The notes beneath the pieces are model-generated. The model did no database searches. It was not told the DNA's origin and was given only the letters and a program-made list of their open reading frames with translations. From positions 1 through 9,915 of the forward strand of contig JASKZW010000015.1 of assembly GCA_030147425.1 (NCBI GenBank): DNA of 9,915 nucleotides, read 5' to 3'. Source of the stretch: Tissierellales bacterium (lineage in GTDB: Bacteria; Bacillota_A; Clostridia; Tissierellales; JASKZW01). The stretch's first letter is position 1; every line of letters begins with the position of its first letter. Below are positions 1 through 7,292 of the stretch, in pieces. The translations under genes were made by a program, and so were the position numbers.

Positions 1-1211
1 AACTTATTAGCTGTTTTTAACTTAGAATATTTTTTATAATATTTTTGAGCATTTTCATGAGGAGACAGCTTAATATCTAATGGCACCTTTATCTCACTCA
101 TATTAGGACAATAAAAGTTTTTTAAAGAAACTTCCTCTTGGCCTCTTCCTATTTCATGGGAGTAGGCTGAAATCAAATCAGCATATACCTTATACTTATC
201 CCTGTCCTTACTTTCACTGAATTCATTATATTGCTTCTTTAACTTACTATGGGCTGTATCAATTTTATTTTCAACTAGTTTTTTGAGAGATTGAGATTTT
301 TGTCTTAAATTATCAAACTTATGATTTTTTTCATAATAGCTTTCTAACATATTAGACAAGTCTTTAAATGTTTCTTTTTCAAAATCCTCATACACATCTA
401 AATCTAGTACATGAAAATCTTTGTATTTATCCTTGTTTTTTATTAGATTAAAATTATACTTATGTTCTTTTATTTCTTCCATAAGAAGTTTAAAGCTTCT
501 ATAGATACTAGATAAGGTCTCCTCGTTAATATCCTTTATCTTCATATTAAAGTCAATATTAGTTCTAAGACAAATTTCCTTACCTATAATAGGGCTTAGG
601 CCCAAAAAGTTTCTATGGAAAAAATTTGCCATAGCTAAATCTTTATCTTCACCTGTGATTTTCTCTAAAAAAACTTCTTTATTTAGATTTAGAGGATTTG
701 CCTTACCCATATCTGGCGGACTAATATAGTCTAAACCAGGCAATATTTGCCTTTCCCTACTTATGGTCAAGTCTACTTTTTTAATAGAGTCAATAATTTT
801 ATTAGTTTCTAAATTAACTAAAATAATATTACTGTGCCTTCCCATAATTTCTATAATGAGCCTATTAGTTATAGGGATAGCAAGCTCATTTAAGGTTAAA
901 ATATCGATTGTAATAATCCTGTCCATTTTGTCTTGTTCAATTCTATTAATCCTTCCCCCATCTAAGTGTTTTCTTAGCACCATACAGAAAGTAGGTGGAC
1001 TAGGAGGGTTTTGAAATTTTTCTTCAAAAAGCTGGACTCTAGGACTAGAGGGATCAGCTGAAAGAAGAAGTTGAAAGTTTTTACCCTTAGAATATATATC
1101 AAAAGTAACCTTATTATCTTCTGGCTGGTAAATCTTATTAATTTTTCCTTCTAAAACTTTATCATTTAATTCCTTTACAATTGCTCTTGTAACTATTCCA
1201 TCATAAGCCAT
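1..1211 (-). CDS. rqcH: RqcH, ribosome quality-control NFACT protein (Rqc2/FbpA family), 3' end outside window
   Basis: Partial gene read leftward from ATG at 1211-1209; 403 complete codons are present and the C-terminal part, including the NFACT-R domain, lies beyond the left edge. The start is supported by an AAGGAGG site at 1226-1220, eight bases away. The protein opens with MAYDGIVTRAIVKEL, typical of the NFACT-N domain. Visible family marks are FCMVLRKHLDGG (75-86), Asp97-Arg98, which match the conserved DR pair needed for tRNA binding in B. subtilis RqcH, EIMGRHSNI (121-129), PGLDYISPP (158-166), a helix-hairpin-helix-like FLGLSPIIGKEI (202-213), a charged coiled-coil region, and LSPHENAQKYYKKYSKLK near the cut. 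RqcH binds 50S subunits obstructed by peptidyl-tRNA and directs C-terminal alanine tailing of stalled chains. Older annotations call it fibronectin-binding protein. It is divergent from yicC. Identification is firm; the function is by family. Confidence 0.95.
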   Translation of the reverse strand, partial: MAYDGIVTRAIVKELNDKVLEGKINKIYQPEDNKVTFDIYSKGKNFQLLLSADPSSPRVQLFEEKFQNPPSPPTFCMVLRKHLDGGRINRIEQDKMDRIITIDILTLNELAIPITNRLIIEIMGRHSNIILVNLETNKIIDSIKKVDLTISRERQILPGLDYISPPDMGKANPLNLNKEVFLEKITGEDKDLAMANFFHRNFLGLSPIIGKEICLRTNIDFNMKIKDINEETLSSIYRSFKLLMEEIKEHKYNFNLIKNKDKYKDFHVLDLDVYEDFEKETFKDLSNMLESYYEKNHKFDNLRQKSQSLKKLVENKIDTAHSKLKKQYNEFSESKDRDKYKVYADLISAYSHEIGRGQEEVSLKNFYCPNMSEIKVPLDIKLSPHENAQKYYKKYSKLKTANK

Positions 1212-1236
1212 AAATATAACCTCCTTACTATATTTA

Positions 1237-1245
1237 AGTATAACA
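1237..1245 (-). promoter_or_regulatory. Extended -10 promoter for rqcH
   Basis: On the minus strand the bases read TGTTATACT, that is a TGn extension followed by TATACT (5 of 6 to consensus). No good -35 hexamer lies 16-18 bases upstream, where the sequence is AT-only, so the extended -10 would have to compensate. Transcription would start near 1230, just ahead of the ribosome binding site at 1226-1220, giving a very short leader of about 19 bases. Predicted by eye only. Confidence 0.5.
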
Positions 1246-1253
1246 CAGAAGGC

Positions 1254-1276
1254 TAAAATAAAATTTTAAAATAAAA
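1254..1276. repeat. Short AT-only direct repeat in the divergent promoter region
   Basis: TAAAATAAAA occurs at 1254-1263 and again at 1267-1276, separated by TTT. It lies just upstream of the rqcH -10 and could serve as UP-element-like or regulator-binding DNA, but in such AT-rich sequence it may mean nothing. Confidence 0.3.
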
Positions 1277-1290
1277 AAAATGATATTTAA

Positions 1291-1319
1291 TGGAAAAAAA
1301 TAATTATTATATGTATAAT
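1291..1319 (+). promoter_or_regulatory. Sigma-A-type promoter for the yicC-remA-gmk cluster
   Basis: A perfect TATAAT lies at 1314-1319, with TGGAAA (4 of 6 to TTGACA) at 1291-1296 and a 17-base spacer. The start point would be near 1326, leaving a leader of about 28 bases before the yicC start. The region is very AT-rich, so chance matches are likely, but the perfect -10, correct spacing and position ahead of the first plus-strand gene support it. It is back to back with the rqcH promoter. Confidence 0.5.
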
Positions 1320-1342
1320 AACAGTATAGTATGCTTAAGAAA

Positions 1343-1350
1343 GGGGTGGT
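1343..1350 (+). promoter_or_regulatory. Ribosome binding site that fixes the TTG start of yicC
   Basis: GGGGTGGT resembles GAGGTGAT and can pair with the 16S tail using G-U wobbles. The part aligned with the GAGG core lies seven bases before TTG 1354, which favours the TTG over the ATG at 1366. Confidence 0.55.
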
Positions 1351-1353
1351 ATT

Positions 1354-2235
1354 TTGTTAACTAGTATGACTGGCTTCGGTAGAGCCGAACATAGTACAGA
1401 TATTAATAAATTCAGTGTAGAGGTAAAAACTGTTAATCATAGATATAAAGATATTTACATAAACATGCCTAATCATTTAAGGATTTTGGAGGACAAAATA
1501 AAAAAATTAATAGATAAATATATTTTAAGAGGTAGGGTTGAAGTTTATATAAAATTAGATTATGGAGAAGAATACTTACCTAATATAGCCTATAATCCAA
1601 ACTTAGCAGATTCTTACTATAAATCTCTTTCAGACTTAAAAAATAGATTTTCTATAAAGCAAGAAATTAACTTAGATCATCTTTTAGAATTTAAGGATAT
1701 TTTTGAAATAGAGGAAGAAGACTTAGATGAAGATGAACTTTGGGCAGATTTAAAGTTACCCTTGGAAGTTGCCTTAAAAGAACTAAAGGCCATGAGACTT
1801 AGGGAAGGGGAAATCCTTTATGAATCTATAAAGGGCTATTTATCAGAATTAAAGACATTGCTTGAAAGAATAGAAGAAGATTCCCAACTTGTAGTAGAGG
1901 AAAGTAAAATAAAGTTAGAGGAAAGAATATCTCTTATATTAGCAGATGATTTTTCTGTGGATCAAGAAAAATTAGCTAATGAAGTAGCTCTTATAGCTGA
2001 TAGGTCGGATATAACAGAAGAGATTGCCAGGTTGAAGGCACATATAAATCAGTTTGAGGAAACCATGACTAATCAAGAAGCTATTGGAAGAAAACTTGAT
2101 TTTATTATTCAAGAAATGAATAGAGAAATAAATACAATTGGATCAAAGAGTTCCCATGTAGATATATCTAAAAATGTGGTAGAATTTAAAGCACTTTTAG
2201 AAAAAACTAGGGAGCAGATCCAAAATATTCAATAA
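1354..2235 (+). CDS. yicC: YicC/YloC-family endoribonuclease
   Basis: A 293-residue protein matching the usual length of the YicC/YloC family. The N-terminal YicC_N domain begins [11 protein letters not shown] and contains [18 protein letters not shown] (about 23-40). The C-terminal DUF1732 domain contains [20 protein letters not shown] followed by IGSKSSH and ends in [20 protein letters not shown] charged, probably coiled-coil stretch lies between them. Family members are metal-dependent endoribonucleases; E. coli YicC has been linked to turnover of the small RNA RyhB. The chosen start is TTG at 1354, because residues 1-4 ahead of SMTGFGR are conserved in homologues and a ribosome binding site lies at the right distance; ATG 1366 would cut the conserved N-terminus. 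It is the first gene of the plus-strand cluster, 14 bases upstream of remA, as in many Firmicutes. RNA targets in this organism cannot be read from the sequence. Confidence 0.93.
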   Translation: MLTSMTGFGRAEHSTDINKFSVEVKTVNHRYKDIYINMPNHLRILEDKIKKLIDKYILRGRVEVYIKLDYGEEYLPNIAYNPNLADSYYKSLSDLKNRFSIKQEINLDHLLEFKDIFEIEEEDLDEDELWADLKLPLEVALKELKAMRLREGEILYESIKGYLSELKTLLERIEEDSQLVVEESKIKLEERISLILADDFSVDQEKLANEVALIADRSDITEEIARLKAHINQFEETMTNQEAIGRKLDFIIQEMNREINTIGSKSSHVDISKNVVEFKALLEKTREQIQNIQ

Positions 2236-2249
2236 CAGGAGGAGATATT

Positions 2250-2507
2250 ATGAAGATTAAATTAATAAACATAGGATTTGGAAATATGGTGTCAGCAAAC
2301 AGAATAATTTCTATAGTGAGTCCAGAATCAGCACCTATTAAAAGAATGGTTCAAGAGGCAAGGGAACATGGACTTCTTATAGATGCAACTTATGGAAGAA
2401 GAACAAGGGCGGTAATAATAACTGATAGTAATCATATAGTTTTATCAGCTGTTCAACCAGAGACTGTAGGGCAAAGACTAAATAATGATAAATCTAATGA
2501 TGAATAA
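2250..2507 (+). CDS. remA: RemA (DUF370) DNA-binding regulator
   Basis: An 85-residue protein very close to B. subtilis RemA (about 89 residues): [20 protein letters not shown] (7-26), [15 protein letters not shown], and [18 protein letters not shown]. Arg18 and the Arg50-Arg51-x-Arg53 cluster, the residues implicated in DNA binding by the oligomeric RemA ring, are kept. In B. subtilis RemA activates biofilm-matrix and osmoprotection genes by binding arrays of short AT-rich sites. Many Clostridia carry it beside gmk without those target operons, so its regulon here is unknown. An AGGAGG site at 2237-2242 precedes the ATG by seven bases. It lies between yicC (14-base gap) and gmk (23-base gap), so co-transcription is likely. 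Identification is firm, the regulatory role is by homology. Confidence 0.94.
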   Translation: MKIKLINIGFGNMVSANRIISIVSPESAPIKRMVQEAREHGLLIDATYGRRTRAVIITDSNHIVLSAVQPETVGQRLNNDKSNDE

Positions 2508-2530
2508 TTAGAAAGTAAAGGAGTAGTAAA

Positions 2531-3142
2531 ATGGATAGAGGAGCACTAGTAGTAATATCAGGTCCATCTGGCTGTGGCAAGGGGACAATTTGTAGGGACC
2601 TATTAAGAAAAAATCAAGACTATCTAATTTCAACATCAGTTACAACAAGGCAGGCCAGGAAAGGTGAAGTAGATGGAAGGGATTATTACTTTATAACGGA
2701 AGAAGAGCATAGAAAAATGGTGGCAAATGATGAACTTTTAGAGTATGCTAAGGTTCACAGTAATTATTATGGAACACCTAAAAAACAGGTTATAGACCAG
2801 GTAGATAAGGGTAAGGTAGTAATACTAGAGATAGATGTACAAGGAGCTCTTCAAGTAAAGGAAAAGTATGATGATGCAGTACTTATTTTTATTCTACCAC
2901 CTTCAGAAGAAGAATTACGCAGAAGGCTTGAAGGAAGGGGAACTGAGACTGCAGAGGTAGTCAATATGAGAATGTCAAATGCAAGAAAAGAAATAGAACT
3001 TATAGATAAATATGATTATTTAGTTTATAATGATAAGTTAGACCGAGCAGTTAGAGATGTAGAAGCTATTATAAGAGCAGAGCAATTAAAATTAAAAGAA
3101 AAATTTAAACTAAATAATAGTTTTTTTAAAGGAGAGGAGTAA
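2531..3142 (+). CDS. gmk: Guanylate kinase
   Basis: A 203-residue cytosolic enzyme that converts GMP and ATP to GDP and ADP, as expected for bacterial Gmk. The P-loop GPSGCGKGT is at residues 11-19. The GMP-binding segment STSVTTRQARKGEVDGRDYYF-like region spans about 34-54, with Ala42 where many homologues have Pro. Further conserved blocks are LLEYAKVHSNYYGTPK and VILEIDVQGALQVKEK, followed by the lid-region LEGRGTE and the NARKEI/YDYLVYND blocks. In Firmicutes this enzyme is a known direct target of (p)ppGpp; I infer the same may hold here but cannot see it. AAAGGAG at 2517-2523 lies seven bases before the ATG. Its last codons, KGEE, also form the ribosome binding site for rpoZ, which starts four bases after the stop, so the two are probably translationally coupled. 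Confidence 0.96.
   Translation: MDRGALVVISGPSGCGKGTICRDLLRKNQDYLISTSVTTRQARKGEVDGRDYYFITEEEHRKMVANDELLEYAKVHSNYYGTPKKQVIDQVDKGKVVILEIDVQGALQVKEKYDDAVLIFILPPSEEELRRRLEGRGTETAEVVNMRMSNARKEIELIDKYDYLVYNDKLDRAVRDVEAIIRAEQLKLKEKFKLNNSFFKGEE
3128..3139 (+). promoter_or_regulatory. rpoZ ribosome binding site embedded in the 3' end of gmk
   Basis: AAAGGAGAGGAG encodes the last four residues of Gmk and at the same time supplies two overlapping GGAG cores for rpoZ, whose ATG is at 3147. This suggests coupling of gmk and rpoZ translation. Confidence 0.7.
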
Positions 3143-3146
3143 TAGT

Positions 3147-3347
3147 ATGTTTAGTCCATCACTAGATGAGTTATCAAGAATTGGTGATAGTAGGTATACC
3201 TTAGTTATGCTTACTGCTAAAAGAGCAAGACAGATTATCGATGGTTCAGAACCATTAATAGAGACAGAATCAAAAAAGCCAGTAACTATAGCAATAGAGG
3301 AAGCTCTAGACGGCAAAATTACTTATATAAGAAAAGTTGCAGAATAG
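3147..3347 (+). CDS. rpoZ: RNA polymerase omega subunit
   Basis: A 66-residue protein of the short Gram-positive omega type. It has the family features: an N-terminal MFSPSLDELSRIGDSRYTLV segment, then MLTAKRARQI (the helix that clamps the beta' C-terminus), and a C-terminal KPVTIAIEEALDGKITYIR block. Omega helps beta' folding and core enzyme assembly and influences sigma factor use. It follows gmk by four bases, the order seen across Firmicutes, where coaBC commonly comes next. Here a hairpin and then priA follow directly. An overlapping minus-strand open frame is only a shadow. Confidence 0.95.
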   Translation: MFSPSLDELSRIGDSRYTLVMLTAKRARQIIDGSEPLIETESKKPVTIAIEEALDGKITYIRKVAE

Positions 3348-3357
3348 AAGAAATAAA

Positions 3358-3389
3358 TTTAAAAAGCTAGCTTAGTCTAGCTTTTTAAT
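3358..3389 (+). terminator. Hairpin with T-tract between rpoZ and priA (terminator or attenuator)
   Basis: TTAAAAAGCTAG (3359-3370) pairs perfectly with CTAGCTTTTTAA (3377-3388) around a CTTAGT loop. Allowing one bulge, the pairing extends outward through the flanking AT-rich sequence to about 18 pairs. The right arm carries a run of five Ts followed by AATTTATT. The stem has few GC pairs, and the symmetrical A-left/T-right arms would work in either direction. No clear promoter lies in the 24 bases between it and priA, so partial termination that lowers priA relative to rpoZ is more likely than a complete stop. Confidence 0.65.
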
Positions 3390-3412
3390 TTATTAAGAGG
3401 GATGATAAATAT

Positions 3413-5851
3413 ATGCTTTATGCAAGTATTGTAACAGAAAATAGAGCCTTAAGAACAAATCAGGTTTATACCTATAAAATAAAGGAAGAAATGTTGGATA
3501 AGTTAGAGATAGGGATGAGGGTTCTCATACCCTTTGGAAGATCTAATAGAATGTTAAAAGGAATAGTAATTGATATTAATGATAGTTATAAGGGAGACTT
3601 TCAATTAAAATATATTTATAAAATAATAGATTCAAAAGCTTTAATAGACAAGGAACTATTAACTTTAGCTATTTGGATGAGTAAGTTTTATATATCCCCC
3701 TATATTGATTCTATTAGGGCAGTTCTTCCTCCAGGAGATTTTAAAAAGATAAAGTTAGAATATAAACTTAATAAGGAAAGTAATGAGGACTTGTCGGAAG
3801 ATGAATCTAATATATATAAGCTTATAAAAGAAGGAAATAGAAGTTTTGATAAATTAGAAAGCCTATATGAAAAAGATAATATAAAAGATATTTTATTAAG
3901 TTTGGAAAAGAAGGAGCTTATAAGGACTACTTTTCAAATAGAAACTGAAGTTAGTCATAAGGAAGAAAAGTATTTAAAAGTAAATAAAGAGAAGATTAAG
4001 GATATTGATCACTTAATAAGTTCAAGGGCTAAAAAGCAAAAGGATACAATGGATTATTTATTGAACAGTGAAGAAGAATTAATTCTAGCCAAGGACTTGT
4101 TAAAAAAATTAAAAATATCTTCTTATATTATAGATGAGCTAGAAAGAAAGGAACTTATAGAAGTTGAATATAGAAGAGTGTACCGGGATCCAATAAAAAA
4201 AGATATAAATAAGTATAAAAAACATAAGCTAAATCCTGAACAAGAAAGAGCTATTCAAGAGTTTAAAGCTAGTAGCCATAAGGATTATCTTTTACATGGT
4301 GTTACAGGAAGTGGAAAAACAGAAGTCTACTTGCAAATAGTAGAAGAAATGCTAGAGCAGGGAAAGGATTCGATTATTTTAGTACCTGAAATATCTTTAA
4401 CGCCCCAAACAGTAGATCGCTTTGTTGGAAGATTTGGCGATAGGGTAGCAGTTCTCCACAGTAGATTGTCCTATGGGGAAAGATTTGATGAATGGACCAG
4501 GATAAAAAATGGAGATGTTAAGATAGTTGTAGGAGCTAGATCTGCTATTTTTGCTCCTTTTTCTAATTTAGGTCTAATAGTTATAGATGAAGAGCATGAA
4601 ACTAGTTATAAGTCTAGTATGAATCCAAAATATAATGCTATAGAAGTAGCTAAAAAGAGAGTGGAGCTAAATCCAGGTGCTAAACTATTAAGAGGAACAG
4701 CAACACCTGATATAACTAGCTACTATGAAGCAATAAAAGGTGATATAAAGTTATTAGAATTAAAGGAAAGGGTAAATAGAACTAGTATGCCTGAAATTAG
4801 CCTAGTAGATATGCGAGAAGAGTTAAATGTAGGTAATACTAGTATATTTAGTAGGGAATTATATAGGGAAATAAGTCTAACTTTAGAAAGGAAGGAGCAA
4901 ATAATCCTGTTTTTAAACAGAAGGGGCTTTTCTACCTTTGTTTCTTGCAGAAAATGTGGCTATGTAGTAAAATGTAATGAATGTGAAGTATCTATGACCT
5001 TTCATAAGTATAGTAATAGATGTAAGTGCCACTATTGTGGTATGACAAAGCCAGTTCCTAAGATATGTCCAGAATGTAAAAGTAAATATATAAAATTTTT
5101 TGGAGTGGGAACTGAACAAATAGAGGAAATGACTAGGAAGTTCTTTCCTGAAGCTAGAGTAGGTCGGATGGATTTAGACTCTGTAGCTAGGAAAGGAAGT
5201 CATGAAAAAATTTTAGAGGGAATGAAAAATCATAAGATAGACATACTAATAGGTACCCAAATGATTGCAAAAGGGTTAGACTTTGCCAATGTTACCTTAG
5301 TTGGAGTAATAACAGCAGATACTAGTTTAAACTTACCTGACTACAAGGCAGGGGAAAGGACTTTTCAATTGATAACCCAAGTAGCTGGAAGGGCAGGTAG
5401 GGCTTATAAAGAGGGAAAAGTTATAGTCCAAACCTATACTCCAGAGCATTACAGTATAGAAATGGCTAGAGACTATGATTATAAGGGATTTTTTGAAAAA
5501 GAATTGAGCCTGAGAAAGGAGTTTTCCTATGATCCTTATGTTGATATAGTTTTAATAACTATATATGGTGAGAACTCAGACTATGTTTATAGAAAGTCTT
5601 TGGAAATCAAATCAGTTATTAGCAATAGTTTTCTTTTATCAAACTTAGTTTCTGAAATAATAGGGCCCTATAGTGCAGTGTTAGATAAGATAAAAAATAA
5701 TTATCGCTATCAAATTATAATAAAAAGTCCTAAAAAAGAATCTAGAAATGTAAAAGAAATACTAGATTCTATCTTAGTAAAAAATTTAAAGAAAATAGAC
5801 TTTAAATTAGTAAAATTTAATATAGATGTAAATCCAATTTCAATAATATAG
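3413..5851 (+). CDS. priA: Primosomal protein N' (PriA), replication restart helicase
   Basis: An 812-residue superfamily 2 helicase that recognises stalled or repaired forks and reloads the replicative helicase. In order: N-terminal 3' DNA-end-binding domain (from [21 protein letters not shown] to about residue 100); a diverged charged winged-helix/linker region to about 270; Walker A GVTGSGKT at 296-303; [20 protein letters not shown] box at 392-395; motif III GTATPD; zinc-binding cysteines 512, 515, 521, 524, 539, 542, 552 and 555; [20 protein letters not shown]; motif [10 protein letters not shown]; and a C-terminal domain. All eight zinc ligands are present, plus an extra Cys537. AAGAGGG at 3395-3401 precedes the ATG by 11 bases, a slightly long and weak site. 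It follows rpoZ directly with no coaBC between, and def starts 14 bases after its stop. Confidence 0.96.
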   Translation: MLYASIVTENRALRTNQVYTYKIKEEMLDKLEIGMRVLIPFGRSNRMLKGIVIDINDSYKGDFQLKYIYKIIDSKALIDKELLTLAIWMSKFYISPYIDSIRAVLPPGDFKKIKLEYKLNKESNEDLSEDESNIYKLIKEGNRSFDKLESLYEKDNIKDILLSLEKKELIRTTFQIETEVSHKEEKYLKVNKEKIKDIDHLISSRAKKQKDTMDYLLNSEEELILAKDLLKKLKISSYIIDELERKELIEVEYRRVYRDPIKKDINKYKKHKLNPEQERAIQEFKASSHKDYLLHGVTGSGKTEVYLQIVEEMLEQGKDSIILVPEISLTPQTVDRFVGRFGDRVAVLHSRLSYGERFDEWTRIKNGDVKIVVGARSAIFAPFSNLGLIVIDEEHETSYKSSMNPKYNAIEVAKKRVELNPGAKLLRGTATPDITSYYEAIKGDIKLLELKERVNRTSMPEISLVDMREELNVGNTSIFSRELYREISLTLERKEQIILFLNRRGFSTFVSCRKCGYVVKCNECEVSMTFHKYSNRCKCHYCGMTKPVPKICPECKSKYIKFFGVGTEQIEEMTRKFFPEARVGRMDLDSVARKGSHEKILEGMKNHKIDILIGTQMIAKGLDFANVTLVGVITADTSLNLPDYKAGERTFQLITQVAGRAGRAYKEGKVIVQTYTPEHYSIEMARDYDYKGFFEKELSLRKEFSYDPYVDIVLITIYGENSDYVYRKSLEIKSVISNSFLLSNLVSEIIGPYSAVLDKIKNNYRYQIIIKSPKKESRNVKEILDSILVKNLKKIDFKLVKFNIDVNPISII

Positions 5852-5865
5852 ATAGGAGGCTTATT

Positions 5866-6321
5866 ATGGCAATAAGACAATTAAGATTTGCTGGAGATCC
5901 AGTGTTAAGAAAAAGATCAAGGGAAGTAGAAAATATAAATGACAGGATAAAGATTTTATTAGAGGATATGGTAGAAACTATGTATGAAAACAATGGTGTA
6001 GGTTTAGCAGCACCTCAGGTAGGTATTCTTAGAAGGGTTATAGTAGTTGATGTAGGCGATGGGCCTATTAAACTAATAAACCCAGAAATCATAGAAAAAA
6101 AAGGTGAAAGCTTAGATGCTGAAGGCTGTCTAAGTGTTCCTAATGAATTTGGGAATGTCTTAAGGCCTGAGTATGTGAAGGTTGAATATCTAAATGAAGA
6201 GGGCGAAAAGAAGCTTATAGAAGGAGAAGGACTTCTAGCTAGGGCCCTATGTCATGAAATAGACCACTTAAATGGAATTTTATTTACAGATAAAGTAGTA
6301 GGAGAAGAACTAGCAAACTAA
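5866..6321 (+). CDS. def: Peptide deformylase
   Basis: A 151-residue metalloenzyme that removes the formyl group from the N-terminal methionine of nascent chains at the ribosome exit. All three motifs are intact: [10 protein letters not shown] (44-53), EGCLSVP (86-92) with metal ligand Cys88, and HEIDHLNG (130-137) with ligands His130 and His134 and catalytic Glu131. The length and absence of a long insertion fit the short type 1 form found in Clostridia. AGGAGG at 5854-5859 lies six bases before the ATG. It sits between priA and fmt, pairing the deformylase with the formylase that makes its substrate; the short spacing on both sides (14 and 25 bases) implies one transcript. Confidence 0.97.
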   Translation: MAIRQLRFAGDPVLRKRSREVENINDRIKILLEDMVETMYENNGVGLAAPQVGILRRVIVVDVGDGPIKLINPEIIEKKGESLDAEGCLSVPNEFGNVLRPEYVKVEYLNEEGEKKLIEGEGLLARALCHEIDHLNGILFTDKVVGEELAN

Positions 6322-6333
6322 GATTAGATTATT

Positions 6334-6341
6334 AGGAGTGG
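6334..6341 (+). promoter_or_regulatory. fmt ribosome binding site that decides the start
   Basis: AGGAGTGG contains the AGGAG core at 6334-6338. The longest open frame would begin at GTG 6338, inside this site, which is implausible. ATG 6347 lies eight bases after the core and begins the conserved MNIIYMGTPDFAVPAL, so it is the likely start. Confidence 0.75.
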
Positions 6342-6346
6342 TAGAA

Positions 6347-7282
6347 ATGAATATTATTTATATGGGAACTCCAGATTTTGCAGTTCCTGCATTGGAAAAA
6401 ATAGCTAAAAGTGAAAATAAAGTATCATTAGTCATCTCACAGGCAGATAGCAGAAGGGGTAGGGGGAAAAAACTTCACCCTACTCCTGTAAAAAAGAAGG
6501 CTTTAGACTTAGCTTTGGAGGTATATCAGCCTGAAAATATAAATTCTAAAGAATCAATTGATTTTATAAGTACTTACAAGCCAGATTTAATAGTAGTTGC
6601 AGCCTATGGGCAAATTTTAAGTAAGGAAATATTAGAACTTCCTAAATATGCTTGTATCAATATACATGCGTCTCTTTTGCCCAAATATAGGGGTGCGGCA
6701 CCAATTCATAGGGCTATTATAGATGGAGAAAAAAATACAGGAATTAGTATTATGGAAATGGAAGAAGGTTTGGATACAGGTGATGTTCTCCTTCAGGAAA
6801 GTATAGAAATAGGGGAAAAAGATAATGTAGGAATTCTTCATGACAAACTAGCTGAATTAGGTGCTAGCTTAGTTTTAAAATCAATAGAGGATATAAAAAA
6901 TGGTAAGGTTAAAAAAGAGAAGCAAGATGACGAAAAGGCAACATATGCAGAAAAGGTATTTAGGGACACTGGTTTAATTGACTGGTCTAAGGATGGGAAA
7001 ACAATATATAATTTGGTTAGGGGCGTAACTCCTTGGCCAGGTGCTTATACTCTTTATAAAGGCAAAAACTTAAAAATAGGCCAGGTTGAATTGGCTAAGA
7101 AGGAAGAAGGCTTAGAACTAGGAGAGGTTTTTAAAGTTGAAGGATCAGGTATATATGTAAATGCAGATGACAGTACTGTTATTTTAAAGGAAATTCAATT
7201 ACCTGGTAAAAAGATGATGAAGGTAGAGGATTATTTAAAGGGAAATAGTTTTGAAGATAAGATAATCTTAGGAGATAGTTAG
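6347..7282 (+). CDS. fmt: Methionyl-tRNA formyltransferase
   Basis: A 311-residue cytosolic enzyme that transfers the formyl group of 10-formyltetrahydrofolate to Met-tRNA(fMet) for initiation. The N-terminal Rossmann-type domain begins MNIIYMGTPDFAVPAL; RRGRGKKLHPTPVKKKAL (36-53) corresponds to the tRNA-acceptor-stem loop; INIHASLLPKYRGAAPIHRA (104-123) carries catalytic Asn105 and His107; GLDTGD (141-146) carries the catalytic Asp143. The C-terminal OB-like domain includes RGVTPWPGAYT and ends near KMMKVEDYLKG. The start is ATG 6347; an in-frame GTG at 6338 would add three residues but lies within the ribosome binding site. It follows def by 25 bases and precedes the zinc peptidase gene by 10 bases, suggesting a shared mRNA. 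Confidence 0.96.
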   Translation: MNIIYMGTPDFAVPALEKIAKSENKVSLVISQADSRRGRGKKLHPTPVKKKALDLALEVYQPENINSKESIDFISTYKPDLIVVAAYGQILSKEILELPKYACINIHASLLPKYRGAAPIHRAIIDGEKNTGISIMEMEEGLDTGDVLLQESIEIGEKDNVGILHDKLAELGASLVLKSIEDIKNGKVKKEKQDDEKATYAEKVFRDTGLIDWSKDGKTIYNLVRGVTPWPGAYTLYKGKNLKIGQVELAKKEEGLELGEVFKVEGSGIYVNADDSTVILKEIQLPGKKMMKVEDYLKGNSFEDKIILGDS

Positions 7283-7292
7283 GAGGATATTT

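Noticed and set aside
763..1014. An 83-codon plus-strand open frame with a hydrophobic translation.
   Set aside because: It lies entirely opposite the coding strand of rqcH, whose reading frame shows strong family motifs in this stretch. It has no ribosome binding site and is a shadow.
1254..1320. Possible riboswitch or structured leader upstream of yicC.
   Set aside because: The sequence is low-complexity AT with no GC-containing helices, and the predicted transcript leader is only about 28 bases, too short for a riboswitch.
3121..3127. A run of seven Ts near the end of gmk as a possible slippage or frameshift site.
   Set aside because: The frame continues normally to a stop a few codons later, the protein has the expected length, and rpoZ follows intact. 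Nothing indicates programmed frameshifting.
3110..3316. A 68-codon minus-strand open frame across the gmk end and rpoZ.
   Set aside because: It is antisense to two well-supported genes, with no recognisable motif or upstream signals.
3402..3434. A ten-codon plus-strand leader frame ([10 protein letters not shown]) overlapping the priA start.
   Set aside because: Its ATG directly abuts the AAGAGGG site, leaving no usable spacing, and there is no sign of conservation. The same site at a distance of 11 bases better serves priA.
4913..5119. A 68-codon minus-strand open frame within priA.
   Set aside because: It is the reverse frame of the zinc-binding region of PriA and has no independent support.
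6632..6841. A 69-codon minus-strand open frame within fmt.
   Set aside because: It is opposite the catalytic region of Fmt, with no ribosome binding site or conserved feature.
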